A stretch of DNA of 64,000 nucleotides from Cryptomeria japonica (lineage: Eukaryota; Streptophyta; Pinopsida; Cupressales; Cupressaceae). Shown piece after piece: positions 24,231 to 36,923 of the stretch. Numbering within the stretch: position 1 is the first letter of the stretch; each line of letters opens with the position of its first letter. Under the pieces are notes generated by a model. It had not been told where the DNA came from and did no database searches. It was given only the letters and a program-made list of their open reading frames with translations. A program made the translations under genes and the position numbers. The DNA is taken from assembly GCF_030272615.1 (NCBI RefSeq), contig NC_081414.1, positions 52,969,636-53,033,635 of the forward strand, in the 5' to 3' direction.

Positions 24231-25400
24231 ATCATTCTGCTTAGGCTCTTCAGCCTGAATAGGAGATAAAACAACATGTTGACCATCATCATAAACTTTG
24301 ATCTCCTTCCCAAGGTTCTCATCCACCTTCACATTTGCACTCTCAACTATCTTTCTTAGTCTCTTGTTATAGCATCGGTAGGCTTTGCTCTTTGTAGAAT
24401 ATCCCAAAAAGATACCTTCATCACTTCTAGCATCAAACTTTCCAATATCCTCATCTTTCTCGATATAACATTTGCTACCAAAAACATTGAATATTTCACA
24501 GTAGGAACATGACCAAACCAAAGCTCATAAGGGGTCTTACTGATATTACCTTTGATATGAACTATGTTAAATGTATATACTACAGTGCTAATAGTTTCTC
24601 TCCAGTAGACCTTTGGAACATTTCCTTCAATCAACATAGTTCTTGCAACATCCAAAACAGTATGGTTCTTTCTCTCAACAATTTCGTTTTGTTGTGGGGT
24701 TCTAGGAGCAAATAGTTGTCTTTTGATTCCATGCATCTCACAGAATGAATTAAACTCTCCAGAACAAAATTCTCCACCTCTATCAGATCTCAGACACTTT
24801 AGCTTCAATCCAGACTCAGTTTCAACTTTAGCTTTGAATATCTTAAATTTGTCAAATGCTTCTGATTTTTCCTTAAAAAAGACAACCCACATCATCCTAG
24901 AATAATCATCAATTAACAACATAAAGTATCTATCACCCTGCACACTTCTAACATTTGTATATCCACACAGGTCAGTATGCACAAGATCCAACAATCCATC
25001 AGATGTATACCATTTTCTCTTCAAATAAATTCTTGTTTGCTTACCTAACTGACATTCCTTACATATTGGATTAATAGGTTTAACAATCTTAGGCAGATCT
25101 CTAACAGCTTGTGTAGAACTGATCTTAATCAATGAATTAAAGTTTACATGACACATTCTCCTATGCCACAACCAACTCTCATCTATCTTAGCAATCAAAC
25201 AAATTTTCTCACCAACTTTCAAATGAAAAATGTTACCTTCAGTCTTAGTTCCAGATGTAATTTCTATACCGGAGGCATTCAAGATCTTGAATTTACCATC
25301 CTTTAATTTTAGATCATAACCTTTATCAATCATTTGTCCAACACTCAAAATATTATGCTTCAAACCTTCAAAATTTGAGTTATTGGATCTACAAGTAGTC
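24231..25400 (-). pseudogene. Copia element B GAG-pre-integrase and integrase
   Basis: Minus strand from the truncated end: GLKHNILSVGQ, WLWHRRMCHVNFN, CKECQLGKQTR (zinc-binding HHCC), then the catalytic core with HTDLCG, LIDDYSRMMWVVF and LRSDRGGEF, RTPQQNEIVERKN (E where G is usual), WRETISTVVYTFN. A frameshift near 24480 leads into NVFGSKCYIEKDE and GIFLGYSTKSKAYRCYN. The catalytic D, D and E are visible, but the frame is broken. Upstream of GLKHN the sequence turns non-homologous near 25400, where the LINE resumes. Confidence 0.88.
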
Positions 25401-28400
25401 TCAGGATAGAATGAGATTGTGTGTCCTAATCTGGCAGAGAAGGAGGGAAATGAGATTAGGACAAAACTTCCCTTTGATTAGTTCATAGTTCTTGAGGAAG
25501 TAATAGAAGATGGGGAGCATGAGGTGGTCCATCTTGTAGATAGAGGTGGTAGATTTCTAGATGGTGAAGTGTTATGGATAGGCATTTTGGTAGAAGGCAG
25601 GTCTAAACTAGACTGTGGTTGGTCCTCCAAAAGGAGAGGAAGGAAATCTTTATTTGATCTTAGAAACATTGATGGGGCAGCAGCACAGAAAGCCAAAATT
25701 ACCTCAATTTTGAATGTAGGGAAGGGGAAGTTCTTTCCCGCTCAGCCATGAAAATAATTATGTGCAATGTTAGGGGCATTAAAGTGTTGCATTCTAACCT
25801 CTAAAGAGGAATTAACTTTAGTTCGGGAGACCAATCTGAACCAAGATGAGATTGAAAAATTTCAGAGAAGATTAGGCTATCTAAATTGGGAAGTGATCCC
25901 TGTAGAGGGAGCCTCTGGGGGTCTAGGTATCATTTGGGATCCAAGGTGGGTCTCAATAGACATCTTATCAAGCAATGAATTCTAGATGTGCTCCTTTGTT
26001 AAACATTCTAGCTGTAACTTGAACTTCACTCTCTTCAATATCTATGGCCCCATCCCTACACATGATAAGATAGCAGTATGGAATGAAATAAGTTAGCTGT
26101 TAACATTGCAATCAAAGTGGAATTGTGTTTTAGGGGGGTACTTCAATGCTATAGTAGATCTATTAGAAAAAATGGGGGGTTTAAGTAGAGAACACCAATC
26201 TTTGATAGATTTTAGGAATTGGATCAATTATCACAACATGATAGACATCAATACTGATAATGGTTCCTTCATCTGGAACAATAGAAGGCAGGGGTTCTGC
26301 AATATTGTTGAAAGACTGGATAGGTTTCTCTTCAAAAGCAATATCCCAGATTTTCACTACCTCCTGAAGCCCCCCATCCTTCCCATTTCAGTCTCAGATC
26401 ATTTCCCAGTCCAACTAACCATTGAGAAGGACTTAAAACCTAAGAGGTGCCCTTTCAAATTTGAAATAATGTGGATGAAAAATGAAAATTTTCTTGAGAA
26501 TGTAGAAAGATAGTGGAAAGAAGTGGATGTCTTAGGATCAAAACTCTATTGTTTTGTTACCAAAATTAAATATATAAAGAGGAAACTACTCCAATGGAAC
26601 AAGGATATATTTGGTGACATCTTTATCTCCAAGAAGACTATAGAAACATACATGGCCCTTCTAAATGATAAAATCATTAGAGATGGGATGGACCAAGATA
26701 GCTACTTGAAGGAGAAAGAGCTACTCCTAAAATATGAAGATATTTTGTCTAAAGAAGAAACCTATTGGGTGCAAAAAACTAGAGCAACATGGATTACAGA
26801 AGGAGACCAAAATACCAAATTCTTCCATGCCTCCGCAAAGCTCAAAAAAAGGATTAACAAAATCACCCATATTAGGGGTGAATCTAGGATCGTATTAAAT
26901 GAGCCTGTGGATATAGCAGTAGAAGCAGTATCCTTCTTTCAAAGGTTGCTAAATAATGAGATGACCTCTAATTTAATAACTCAATCCACCCTGCTTAATA
27001 ACATCCCCCAATTAATAATTGTCAATCAAAATAACTTATTAAACCGTAAATTCACCAAACCAGAAATTGAGGAGGCTTTAAAACAGCTCCATCCAGACAA
27101 GGCCCCAGGCCTCAATGGATTCCAAGCATGCTTTTTTCAGGCTTGTTGGCATTTCTTAGGAGATGAGATGGTAGAATCCCTAAAAGGGGCCAAAAGCTCA
27201 AGTAGATTTCTTAAAGAAATTAATAATACCTTCTTAGCACTTATCCCCAAAAATGAGAACGTATATAATATGAATGACCTTAGGCCCATATCACTCTGCA
27301 ATACTATATATAAGACTTCCCAAAGGCACTGGCCAATCGACTTAAGCCTTTACTATCAAACATTATATTGAAGGAGTAAATTGGTTTTGTTTCGGGCAGA
27401 TCCACCTTCAATGGGGTCATCATTTCTCAAGAGGCTATCCATTCTATCCAACACAATCGTCGGGCCTATATGTTGATGAAATTAGATATTAGGAAAGCAT
27501 ACGACATGGTAAATTGGATATTTCTATTCAAATGCTTAGAGGCTTTTGGCTTTAACAGGTCATGGATTAATCTAATTTTTGAATGTATCTCAAGCCCCAG
27601 GGTCTTAGTTTTAGTTAATGGAGCTCCTGAAGGCTTCTTTGAAATATCATGAGGCCTGAGGCAAGGGGATCCACTATCCCCTTTCCTCTTTATCATCATG
27701 GCAGAAGCCCTAGGAAGGACCATTCAAAAAGCCCTGGAGTTGGTAACATCTCGAGGATTAAAATCACCAGCAACCTCCCTGTTGTCACCCATCAACAATT
27801 TGTTGACAACACCCTTCTGTTTGGGGACAATAGCCTAGTAGAAGCCAGGAACTTCAAGCTCATTCTAGATTGGTTCTCTAGAGAATCTGGGCAAGTGGTC
27901 AACAAGGAGAAATCAAACCTCTTTTTTTTAACACAGATGCAAGAATAGAAAGAGTCATCACCAATGTGTTAGGATTTCAACTAGGATCTTTACCTTGCAA
28001 GTATTTAGGTCTCCTAGTGGATAAGGGGCAAAGATATTCAAACCTTTACGGGCATATTTTATCTAAACTTGATCAAAAAATCCAAAACTAGAAAAGCAAA
28101 TGGCTATCAATGGCAGGTAGAGTTATCATGTTACAATATGTTCTATCTGTCCTCCCTCAATATCCGATGACTTGTTTCCCTTTATCGGCGGGTGTTAGAA
28201 ACAATTTAGATAAAAAACACAAAAACATTTTTTTGGCCGGGGTTGATAGACAAGAAGAAATTTGCTTTATTAGCATGGGATAAGCTCTGTCAACCTAAGG
28301 AGAAAGAGAGTTTAGGGATTAGAAATCAGATTTTCCAAAACAAGGCTTTAGGGGCCAAATTAATTTGGAAAATGTATAAGGAACCCCATAGGAAATGGGA

Positions 28401-28977
28401 TAGAATTATGTCAAGCAAATATCTATATTCTAGAAACCCCACTAGTATTTTTAGAACTTTGAACTTGCCTAAAGGATCAAGAATCTAGAACTTCTTAGTT
28501 AGTTGTAGGGAAGTTTTCACCCAATACCTTTCATGGAATATCGGGAAAGGTGATCAGGCTCTATTTTGAAACGATTCTTGGGGTGGATATCCCCCTATAC
28601 ATAAGGTTTTGAATAACTATACTCTGAAGGATTCATTGGAAATAAATGTTGGTAGATTTGTGGTTGGTTGTATTGTTAGTAATCCTAAGGACCCTGTTCT
28701 AGGTTGGCGGTGGAAATCTTTAGCTGATATGGGATTACAAAAAGAGGAATACAAAAAACTTAAGGAAATCTTAGACCAAAGAAATTTCACTCTCAACAAA
28801 AAATCTGACGCTCTCATTTGGACTAAGGCCCCATCAGAAGAATACAAGGTCAAGGATGGGTACAACCTCATTTGCAACAGACTCTATCCCAACAAAATGG
28901 AGTTACCTATTTTCCTATGCTAGGACAAATTATGCCTCCCGAAAGTGAGACTTTTCTTGTGGGCAGTAATGCAAAAG
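25400..28977 (+). pseudogene. LINE retrotransposon, endonuclease and RT (right half)
   Basis: Resumes the plus-strand LINE cut by element B. An open frame with ALKCCILTS and a degenerate start of the APE endonuclease (MCNVRGI) is followed by the GGLGIIWD block, GYFNAI (GDFN with D changed to Y), FIWNNRR and SDHFPVQLT (SDH intact). RT follows: DKAPGLNGF, FLALIPK, LRPISLCN, KLDIRKAYDMVNW, GLRQGDPLSPFLF and QFVDNTLLFG, where the catalytic FADD is FVDN. The tail has zf-RVT-like LCLPKVRLFLWAVMQ and then runs into a microsatellite at about 28978. At least three frameshifts and several stops make it inactive. No poly-A tail or 3' target duplication is visible. Confidence 0.9.
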
Positions 28978-29088
28978 AGAATATGTATATGTATATATGT
29001 ATACACACACACACACACACATATGTATATATATACATATATATACATACATATATGTATATATATGTATATATATGCATATATTTTT
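28978..29088. repeat. TA/CA/GTATA microsatellite
   Basis: About 110 bp of (CA)n flanked by ATATGTATAT-type repeats. It lies exactly where LINE homology ends. ORFs across it are repeat artefacts. Confidence 0.95.
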
Positions 29089-30179
29089 CCTTTATCCCCT
29101 ATATATATTCATTCATATACTTATGATTTTTCATGTGCACTTTAAGCCTACGCAGTCCCTCTAATGATTATGTTTGAGCTCATCGGCAAGATAAAATATC
29201 CTTTTATTATGAACTCTACCTCCGGTTTTAATTAGATATAATTACGACAGAGGCATATATCAGTCCCCCCCTTGAAAGTTATGAACAACTCATCATTTCC
29301 TTGACACTTCGCATTAACTTGCATTAGTTAGGATGCTCATTCTTTGCAGCTTAATAAGGTAGCGCTGGCAAGCCTTACTGTGATGGAAGGTCACATGAGT
29401 AAATGGGCAATGATTTTATCTTAGCTGATTTATTTAAGGATGACTTACATGGTTTGTTCTTGTATCTTGAGAGAGATTTACTTGGGCTTGTTTTAGGTCT
29501 AGCTAAGAGCATTTGAAATAGTGAAATGACAGTATGGATACTCCATTGAGATTGTGAGGTTTAAAAAGGCAAATGACATTTTCAGGCAAAATTAAGGATG
29601 ATAGGTTGAAAGGCAATCTTGTCTTCCCTCATGATTTGGTAATAAGGGTTGTTAGGTGTATCTTAGGGGGGGGGAGGAGAATATCAGTAATGAAGATAGA
29701 ACTAGGGCTAATTCGGATATAACAGCCATGTTTTTAGTTGTTGCTTTGCATTTTGAACCTGAAAGAGAAATGGTTAAAAACTATGTCAAAGAGTGTTCAA
29801 AAAGGATCTCTTGGGAGAATTGGATAGGGTTGTAGTCAATGTGGCAGAAGACCTGACTATTCTGAAGTTGAGACACTATAATTGTTTCTTGTGGAAAAAC
29901 AAACCAGTGCCACAGTTTCCTATTTTAGAATGAGGACGAGGATGAATTTGAGGCAAGAAAACCATTAATGCAACACACTTTCAATTTTTTGATTTGGCAA
30001 TTGCATGTTAAACAACCTTGCTGCACGTTGGTAAATAGATTTGTCACTTTGAAATATTATATTATGTGCCCAATGGAAGAGTGACAAAAAGGTTTCCAAC
30101 AGTTCAATAGATCGTTCTTCAGATACGATCTTCCTCTATGTTTGAGAGGGGAAAATCCGTCATATGATAGAGGTTTTTG
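29089..30179. other. Non-coding spacer
   Basis: No coding region recognised on either strand. Contains a poly-G run near 29670. Confidence 0.5.
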
Positions 30180-30870
30180 TATTTTTGAATATAATTAACT
30201 TGAAAAGGAAAAGGGGAAGATAACTATAAATGAAATTAGAAGAAATCTACACAACAAACATATGATTGTTATTCAGATTTCATTGATTTCTAACCTTATC
30301 ACTATCAACTCTAGACCACACATAAGAAGATAGTGAAATGAAGCATTAAAGTTTGCATGACACCTATATACTCCAAAGATACCAAAGTAGTCTATAATAT
30401 CATATGACTATTGTCTTCATGAAACTGGGAAAGTAATTTGCAAGCTTGTTATTTCAATATCACTTGATAGTTACATAACATTGAGAAAATAAATACTTAA
30501 AAATCATGGAAACACTTCCAAATTGCTTTGTATTCAAAAGATGGAGTTATACAATCCAAAATTTTAGCTGTCCCAAAACTCACAAAGTCCAAAAAGTCCC
30601 TCTACAATCTATCTTTCTAGTATTTATAACCTCTCATGAGTAACTACCTCATAACCAACTTCAATCCTGAGTTAATAACTAACTCTTTTCTACGTAAATT
30701 ACAATGAGTTAATAACTTAAACATTTATGTGCATAAAAAGTCAACTTTCTAAACTTTGATTCCATGGGATAGAAAATATCAATTTATACAATAAGACTGA
30801 AAATAATACTTGAGACTAACTAATCAAAACACAACCAAAAGAGAATATACAAAGATAAAATCATGATATT
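30180..30870 (-). mobile_element. Putative LTR at the 3' end of ORF1 copy 1
   Basis: On the minus strand this non-coding block begins shortly after the ORF1 stop at 30948 and has a promoter-like GGTTATAAATACTAG near 30640-30626, followed by a leader-like stretch ending in A-rich, polyadenylation-like sequence. That is the expected place for a 3' LTR. No second copy was found in the window, and the limits are guesses. Confidence 0.35.
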
Positions 30871-32987
30871 AATTCTCAATATCATGGATAAACATGCTAG
30901 CTGATTGCTTGATCATGTTTAAATGGTGTTTTAGTCTTGAACAACCATTATGCATTGAGAGCATCTACCATGAACTTGTATTTGGGAATGATCACATTGT
31001 TTTTCAATTTGGTAGTATCTTGGCCATCCTGAATGTCAATAAAATCATGATAATATGAAGGCATGTCACAACCATCTAAGGCAACTGAAATAACATTGAG
31101 TCTCTTCATTTTATCTGCATCTGAAACCTGCACATCTGCTAATTCAGTATTGATTCTATCATGAAACTAGCTTAAGAACACTTGACTGTCCATTTGCTGA
31201 AATAGTTCCTTTACGGATACATCACCAATAATGTTCATTGTGTCCTCTATTACCCTCATTTTTGTTTGTTCACAAGTTACCAAGAGTTTTTGATACTCAC
31301 CTAGGCATTGCTTGATATTCTCCAATTTCCAACTTTTACTCTTGCACCATGTACAAGATTGATTTTCTTCTTTATGAGAGAAGACTTTCTCAGCGATGAG
31401 TACATCCATAACTGTATTAGCTATTCTTTGGAATTATTTCAAAGTATCCTGCCAATACATTTCTTGTTCTTTGGCATTCTTCAATTATGTAGCAATATCG
31501 TGTTCCTATACATCAAGTTTCATGTGAACATCCTTGGCTTTTTCAATGAAGTCTAATGTCTCTGACTTCATTTGATTAATCCATTCCTTTAACATTTTAC
31601 TATGTCTCCTGCATTTATATATATCTTCAATCACCTTCTTTTCAATAATTCCTTCAACATGCATTAATACCAAAGTTGATGCTAACTCCAACTGTGTATC
31701 TGAAGAATCCACAATGGATTTGATATAGGATGAAAGAACATGTATCTATTGCTTTAGTTGATCCTTTGTTTCCTTATCTTTGTTTGCTTTGTCAAAAATA
31801 ATAGCTGTGGAAATTTGAAAATTATGAACAACTCCCTCATGTATTGTAGGTCCTAGATCTACCCATGTCATATTAAAATCTCCCTCACTAGCTTCACTTA
31901 CATCTTTTTCAACAATAGGTTGGGCTACCTCAACACATAAATTTCCTGATGAAGGACTAATTCCCAATCTGGATGCAACTTTTGTTTTCTTGAGTGTGGT
32001 TGTCCTATGAAGTGCATTTGCAACCGCATCAAAACTAGGATCTATCAACTGAACAATTCTCTTCTTATTTTGTAAGCTCTGTTGTAACCAAAATGATGAA
32101 GATGATGGCAATGATTCTTGATTATTCATAAATGTCGAGGTTAAAGATGTTGGATTATTTGGAAAGAGTGGAGATTGAACTTCAGTATGGACATCATTTA
32201 TTTCAGATTCTTCATGAATGGCAAAATCATCATGTTGTGGTGATGAAATAATGATAGAAGGTGAGACAAAGGGAATTTTCCGATTATCAATACTAGGAGG
32301 ATGTTGAGGTGACATACTTTCCAACTCAACTTCTAGCTCCTAGGCAAGATTCATTGTCTTTTCTTTTATCTTTGACCTCTTTTTCTTCATGACAAAACTT
32401 ACTTCACATGCCTTTGCAAGATCCTTCCCTTTTTATGGATCTTCTCCATCATCACCTCCCTTGGATATATTTTGGTGTAGACTCAAAGCTAGTTTTGACG
32501 TTTGAGAATTAGTTGGAAGAGAAGAACTTCCTTGTGCTCCACTTCTATCTTTTGAAGTATTACCTTTATGTGAAGGTCTGGTTGTTGTAGCCTCAATCCT
32601 CTTACCTTTAACCCATTTGAGTGTTCTTCAAACCACATAGGCTAATCTTTCCTGGATGCTTCTTATCTCTGAAAGAGACCAATTAATGGGTGGAAGAGGA
32701 AGAAGTTGAATCCTCTCAAAATACAAAGCATCGATCAAATTAGACTCATCATCCTCAATGCCATTCACATTTATTTTTATTTTGTAATCAACTATCTGCT
32801 TGATAGACAACCTCATCCAATCACTTTTTCGTACCTCAAAATCGTCTTCACAGACTTGCTAGAAATCTTCTATATTAGGAAAATGCTCAAATCCAGCACC
32901 AAGTTCCAACTCTCTTGCAACATACCCTTTGCTATCAAAAGGAAACCTCATATCATAAGGGTACAAGTGAATTTTTTCTATGGACCT

Positions 32988-33330
32988 TGTTAGGGGTAAA
33001 AACGTATGTTAGTACGAATAATAATTATAAGTGTGTTATGTGTGTTTATGTTTTTTTGTTGCGGAGAGGTTCCCGTCAGGTAGTTGGGAGTTGGTGACAG
33101 TTGGCAACTTGGCCAACCGTCGGGTCTATATATTGTTTGGTTGGAACCTCCGCAGGGGGGATGTATGGACAATTCTGGACATTGGAATAAAGATATAACT
33201 TTCTGATCTAATTATTATCATTTGTCATTTATGTTATGATGTACAATTGTTTTGTTCCATGAATACTTGGTACATGCAGGAAGTACTGTGTTATCTGATT
33301 ATTCACCAACTATACATTTAGGACTAAACA
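32988..33330 (+). repeat. 5' LTR of element F
   Basis: 343 bp, starts TGTTAGGGGTAAAAACG, ends GACTAAACA; TATA-like TCTATATATTG near 33124-33134. Confidence 0.9.
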
Positions 33331-33333
33331 TTT

Positions 33334-33345
33334 TGGCGCCGTTGC
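33334..33345 (+). other. Primer binding site of element F
   Basis: TGGCGCCGTTGC, three bases after the LTR. This site is typical of plant gypsy elements of the Tat/Athila group. Confidence 0.8.
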
Positions 33346-34408
33346 TTGAACGAACCTAGAGATAACCATGGTGGTAGGCGGAAGCAATTAATGGACAGAC
33401 CATTTAACCAACAATTAATTGTCATGGACAGCAACACACACAAAGAGAGTACCATGGAAGAGGAAAGAGAGGATCAGTTGATGACAGACTTGGTGGAGTT
33501 GTGGGACGTGTCGGTCACGCAATACATATAACGAGAGGCTTAGGAGAGAGTCATCTCGGAAGGTACGGTATGTGGTGAACTCACCGTCAGCACCCCCGTC
33601 TTTGACCTACTCGAAAGTATTCCAAGGTTACTCACCAAGAATTTGATTGCACTCCAAGACCAATGGGAGGAAATGGCAAAGGAACTTCAATGGCAACAAG
33701 TTCTCTGATGGTATGAGGAACGAAGTCGTAGGGAGGAAGAGGAGAGGGAGGCCAGTCAGCGACGTACCTCTGGCACTTGATGCCCCTACGACCAAACAAA
33801 GACAGACGTACCACTACTATTGAAGGAGTAAATGAGAGAACTATACGAAAATCTCTCTGTATAAAAGAACAGGCCGACAGGAGATGGCTACTAAGAGAGG
33901 TTGTCGACTCGAGCAGTCCGGAGAAACACGACAGAAGTCAGAGTGTGAGTCAGAGTCATAGTCGGGAGAGGCAAAAATCGTGTACGCAGAAGGAGTTGGT
34001 CGAGGTCGCCAGGAACCTGCCACTTCCAGACGTAGCAGAAGAAGATCTCACTGACCAGGCCCCACACTTGATGTCAAGTGAAGAAGACTCCAGAGCCGAA
34101 TCACAAAGCACCTAATTAGAATTTTCCGAACAAGGAGAGGAGGCGGTACGAGACCTGCACGAGGAAATCGCCACTATTTTTGAAGCAACGTTGTCTGGCA
34201 TTAAAAATTTGTTTTTGTCAGAGGGAATCAAAATAGGAAGATTAGATCTAGAAACCCTGGGAAGGAGGGACTATAGAAGTGAAGGTGACCAAAGCCCGGT
34301 TGGAAGGGGCCCAACCAAACCAGGAGTGTACAATACCCTCCAGACACATAGTACCTTCCCAACATATAGCCATTTCTAGGCACTACATAAAACTGCACAG
34401 AAAAGAAG

Positions 34409-36299
34409 GATGGCACGCACCCCAGAGAAACAAAAACTTCCAAAATTCATGGGCGACGGGTCAGAGGACCCTCTACGACATTGCAAGACATGCATCACCA
34501 TCTGGGAAGCAAATGGCCAGGATGATCGGGACTACTGGGTGAAGGCATTTCTGGCCACTCTGCGAGGAATAGCTATTGACTGATACACAAACCTTGATGC
34601 TCAACATAAAACATCTTGGAGAAATCTGAAGAAGGCCTTCGAGGAAGAATTCAAACTCCTACGAGATGACAATGAGATTGTGGCAGAAATTTTCAACACC
34701 AAACAAGGAAAAAATGAAAGTGTGCACGCATATAATAGAAGGCTGAGGGAATTGCTTAACAAAATGGAGAACCAGCTGGCAGATGGCCTCAAGAAGCGGT
34801 GGTTCATGGAAGGATTGGTACCATCCCTGAGAAGGACGATGAAAGTAGTCCCTCCACCATCATACAATGAAGCATACAACCATGCCATGGATATTGAAAG
34901 TGAAAACAAGACATCTCGGGGGAAGCGATGGACCAGTGATGGTGACAACACAGACAAAGACAGTGACGTGGGATCCAAAACCATGCAAGCACTTCAGAAG
35001 GATATGATGAGGATGATGGAGTTAAAAGGTGACAAAGAAAGTGGTAGGGAAGGAAAAGAACTATGGTGTACTGACTGCAAGACTGAAGGACACACTAAAG
35101 GAAGTTGTCCCTGTAAAGTTTTCTGTGACATCTGCCAAGTAATGGGACATTCCACTAAGGAATGCCTGTACAACTTGAAAGCACGGAACACACAAGTGCT
35201 CTACTCCCAACCTGACCAAGCCACATCACCGATGACACCGTTGAAGCCAACAACAAACTCTAACGCCTCACCTGGAGGGTACAAAAATAATCGGGGTAAC
35301 AACAGATCCAATAATAACACACCGAGGAGCAGAATTCAATATGATGGGAAGGGGCGACCCATGATTCAGTGCAAGAAGTGCAACGAATGGGGTCACTTTG
35401 CCCGAGAATACCAAAACAGAGGTGATGTAGGAATTTTGTTGTGCAGATGGTGCGGTCCAGGAAATCACGAGGACATAGATTGTCCAAAACAAAAAGGGGT
35501 GAACATGCTCAATGTGGAGGGATCAAGAGAAGATGTACTAGCAATCACAAGGTTGCAAAACAAGAAAGCCATATACCCAGACCCTCACACAGAAAAAGAA
35601 AGACTCCAGGAGGCAAGGGTGGATATCAAGTGGGTGATGGCTAGAGAGCGGAGGGCCTCGCACCTGGCTATTGATACACCAGTCCGGTCAAAACCAGAGA
35701 AGAATATCATCAAGCAAATGTTACAAACCACAATACCCGTACGAGTCTCAGACCTTCTACAAACCATGCCACAGTTAAGGATGGCTCTGACAAATGTAAC
35801 TGGGAACACTACCATCGGTCAGGAACACCAAACGATGACAAAGTCTAGTACGAACCTGGTGAAGGGATCCAGTACGGATGCTATGAACCCTATGCTACTA
35901 GTGGTGGGCGTCAGATGGAAACCCGCAGTGGTACAGATGGATATATTGGGAAAAAAGCTGACAAACACCATTGTTGATGGTGGGTCCGGAGTCAACGTAT
36001 TGCCAAAGGAAACTTGGCGGAACCTCGGCAAACCGACTCTATGGCCACCAACCTTCCACTTGGTCAGTGTAGATCAACACGACATCAAACCCCTTGGCAC
36101 CCTCATGGCACAAAAGGTGGTAATTGGGATGCAACACTTCCTTTTGGATTTTGTAGTCATCCCTCTGGAAAGGAAAGCGTACGACGCTCTTCTAGGAAGG
36201 GGGTGGCTGATCATGGCCAAAGCTAACCACAACTGGAAAAGGAATACGCTTTCAATCAAGAGTGATGGTCATAAGTATGTAATTGATCTAAGGAACTAG
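34409..36299 (+). pseudogene. Element F gag and retropepsin
   Basis: A frame from about 34409 has gag-core sequence (KLPKFMGDGSEDPL, then YWVKAFLATLRGIAID) with one in-frame TGA at 34581-34583 at a position where W is expected, and runs on to 36299. After it come ESVHAYNRRLRELLNKME, four zinc-knuckle-like C..C...H....C units (CTDCKTEGHTKGSC, CDICQVMGHSTKEC, CKKCNEWGHFAREY with the last C changed to Y, CRWCGPGNHEDIDC) and a retropepsin with IVDGGSGVNVLP (near 35970) and LLGRGWL (near 36190). The D-G-G active site is the variant seen in some Tat-type elements. Gag packages RNA and the protease would mature it; polymerase functions are absent. The leader at 33346-34400 has only short, stop-broken ORFs. 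Confidence 0.85.
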
Positions 36300-36323
36300 T
36301 CCATTAGTGAAGAGCTCGCGTCA

Positions 36324-36605
36324 TTGGACTCCGACTCAGAAGATTCAAATAGATGGGAGTGGGGTTCTGCAGGAGACAAAGGAGGGAAAGAACCCGACGA
36401 GGAAGGAGTGTTGGAACTAGACGAATGTTCCGCAGATGGAACCAGTTTACTGGCGGGACTTTTTCATTGGCAAATGGAGGACTATGAGGTCTTCCACCCT
36501 AAGTGTCACATGCTTCAAATATGTGAGATAGGAGAATCAAGTGACAAGATGGAAGAACAATCATTTTCCTCGGAGTGCGGTAGATACCAAGAGGGAATGG
36601 CATAG
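36324..36605 (+). CDS. Unknown acidic ORF downstream of element F protease
   Basis: 93 codons, rich in D/E (DSDSEDSNRWEWG, EGVLELDE). No family recognised. It lies in the place where RT would be in an autonomous gypsy element, but no RT motif is present. Possibly a degenerate, rearranged stretch. Confidence 0.35.
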   Translation: MDSDSEDSNRWEWGSAGDKGGKEPDEEGVLELDECSADGTSLLAGLFHWQMEDYEVFHPKCHMLQICEIGESSDKMEEQSFSSECGRYQEGMA

Positions 36606-36923
36606 ATGGACGACACGCCAACCCACCAGTTTGAACGGGAAAAACCCATCAAGGACGAGGAAAGGGATGTGAAAAAAATCGATCTAGGCAAGGATGAGGA
36701 CCCATGGGTGATACTCGTAGGGGATGAATGAAACCCCATACTAGATCACTTGTACAACATAGGCCAGTTGAGGGAGTGTTTGAGTTATCTATATGGCCTA
36801 TGGTCGACAAAGAAGGGAGACTGACATAACCTGTATGGTGTATGACCTGCAAGAGGAGGAATACTATACGGTGGAACATTGCACCCATAGGAAACTAAGT
36901 CATACGATCTTGTACGACTAGCA

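Larger units (their letters stand above)
11956..25400 (-). mobile_element. Ty1/copia element B, minus strand, 5'-truncated, itself interrupted twice
   Basis: Reading on the minus strand: GAG-pre-integrase and integrase (25400-24231), then a plus-strand copia element A inserted (16391-24230), then RT (16390-15875), a solo LTR inserted (14747-15869), more RT and RNase H (14746-13556), a 3' untranslated part, polypurine tract and 3' LTR (13215-11956). Gag, protease and 5' LTR are missing, lost at the right-hand junction near 25400. Coding order confirms copia (integrase before RT). It lies within a plus-strand LINE. Confidence 0.85.

Noticed and set aside
28872-29145. Overlapping ORFs of Tyr/Ile/His-rich sequence
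   Set aside because: Artefacts of the TA/CA microsatellite.
33632-36739. Minus-strand ORFs inside element F
   Set aside because: Antisense to gag and its leader, Ser/Leu-rich low-complexity translations.
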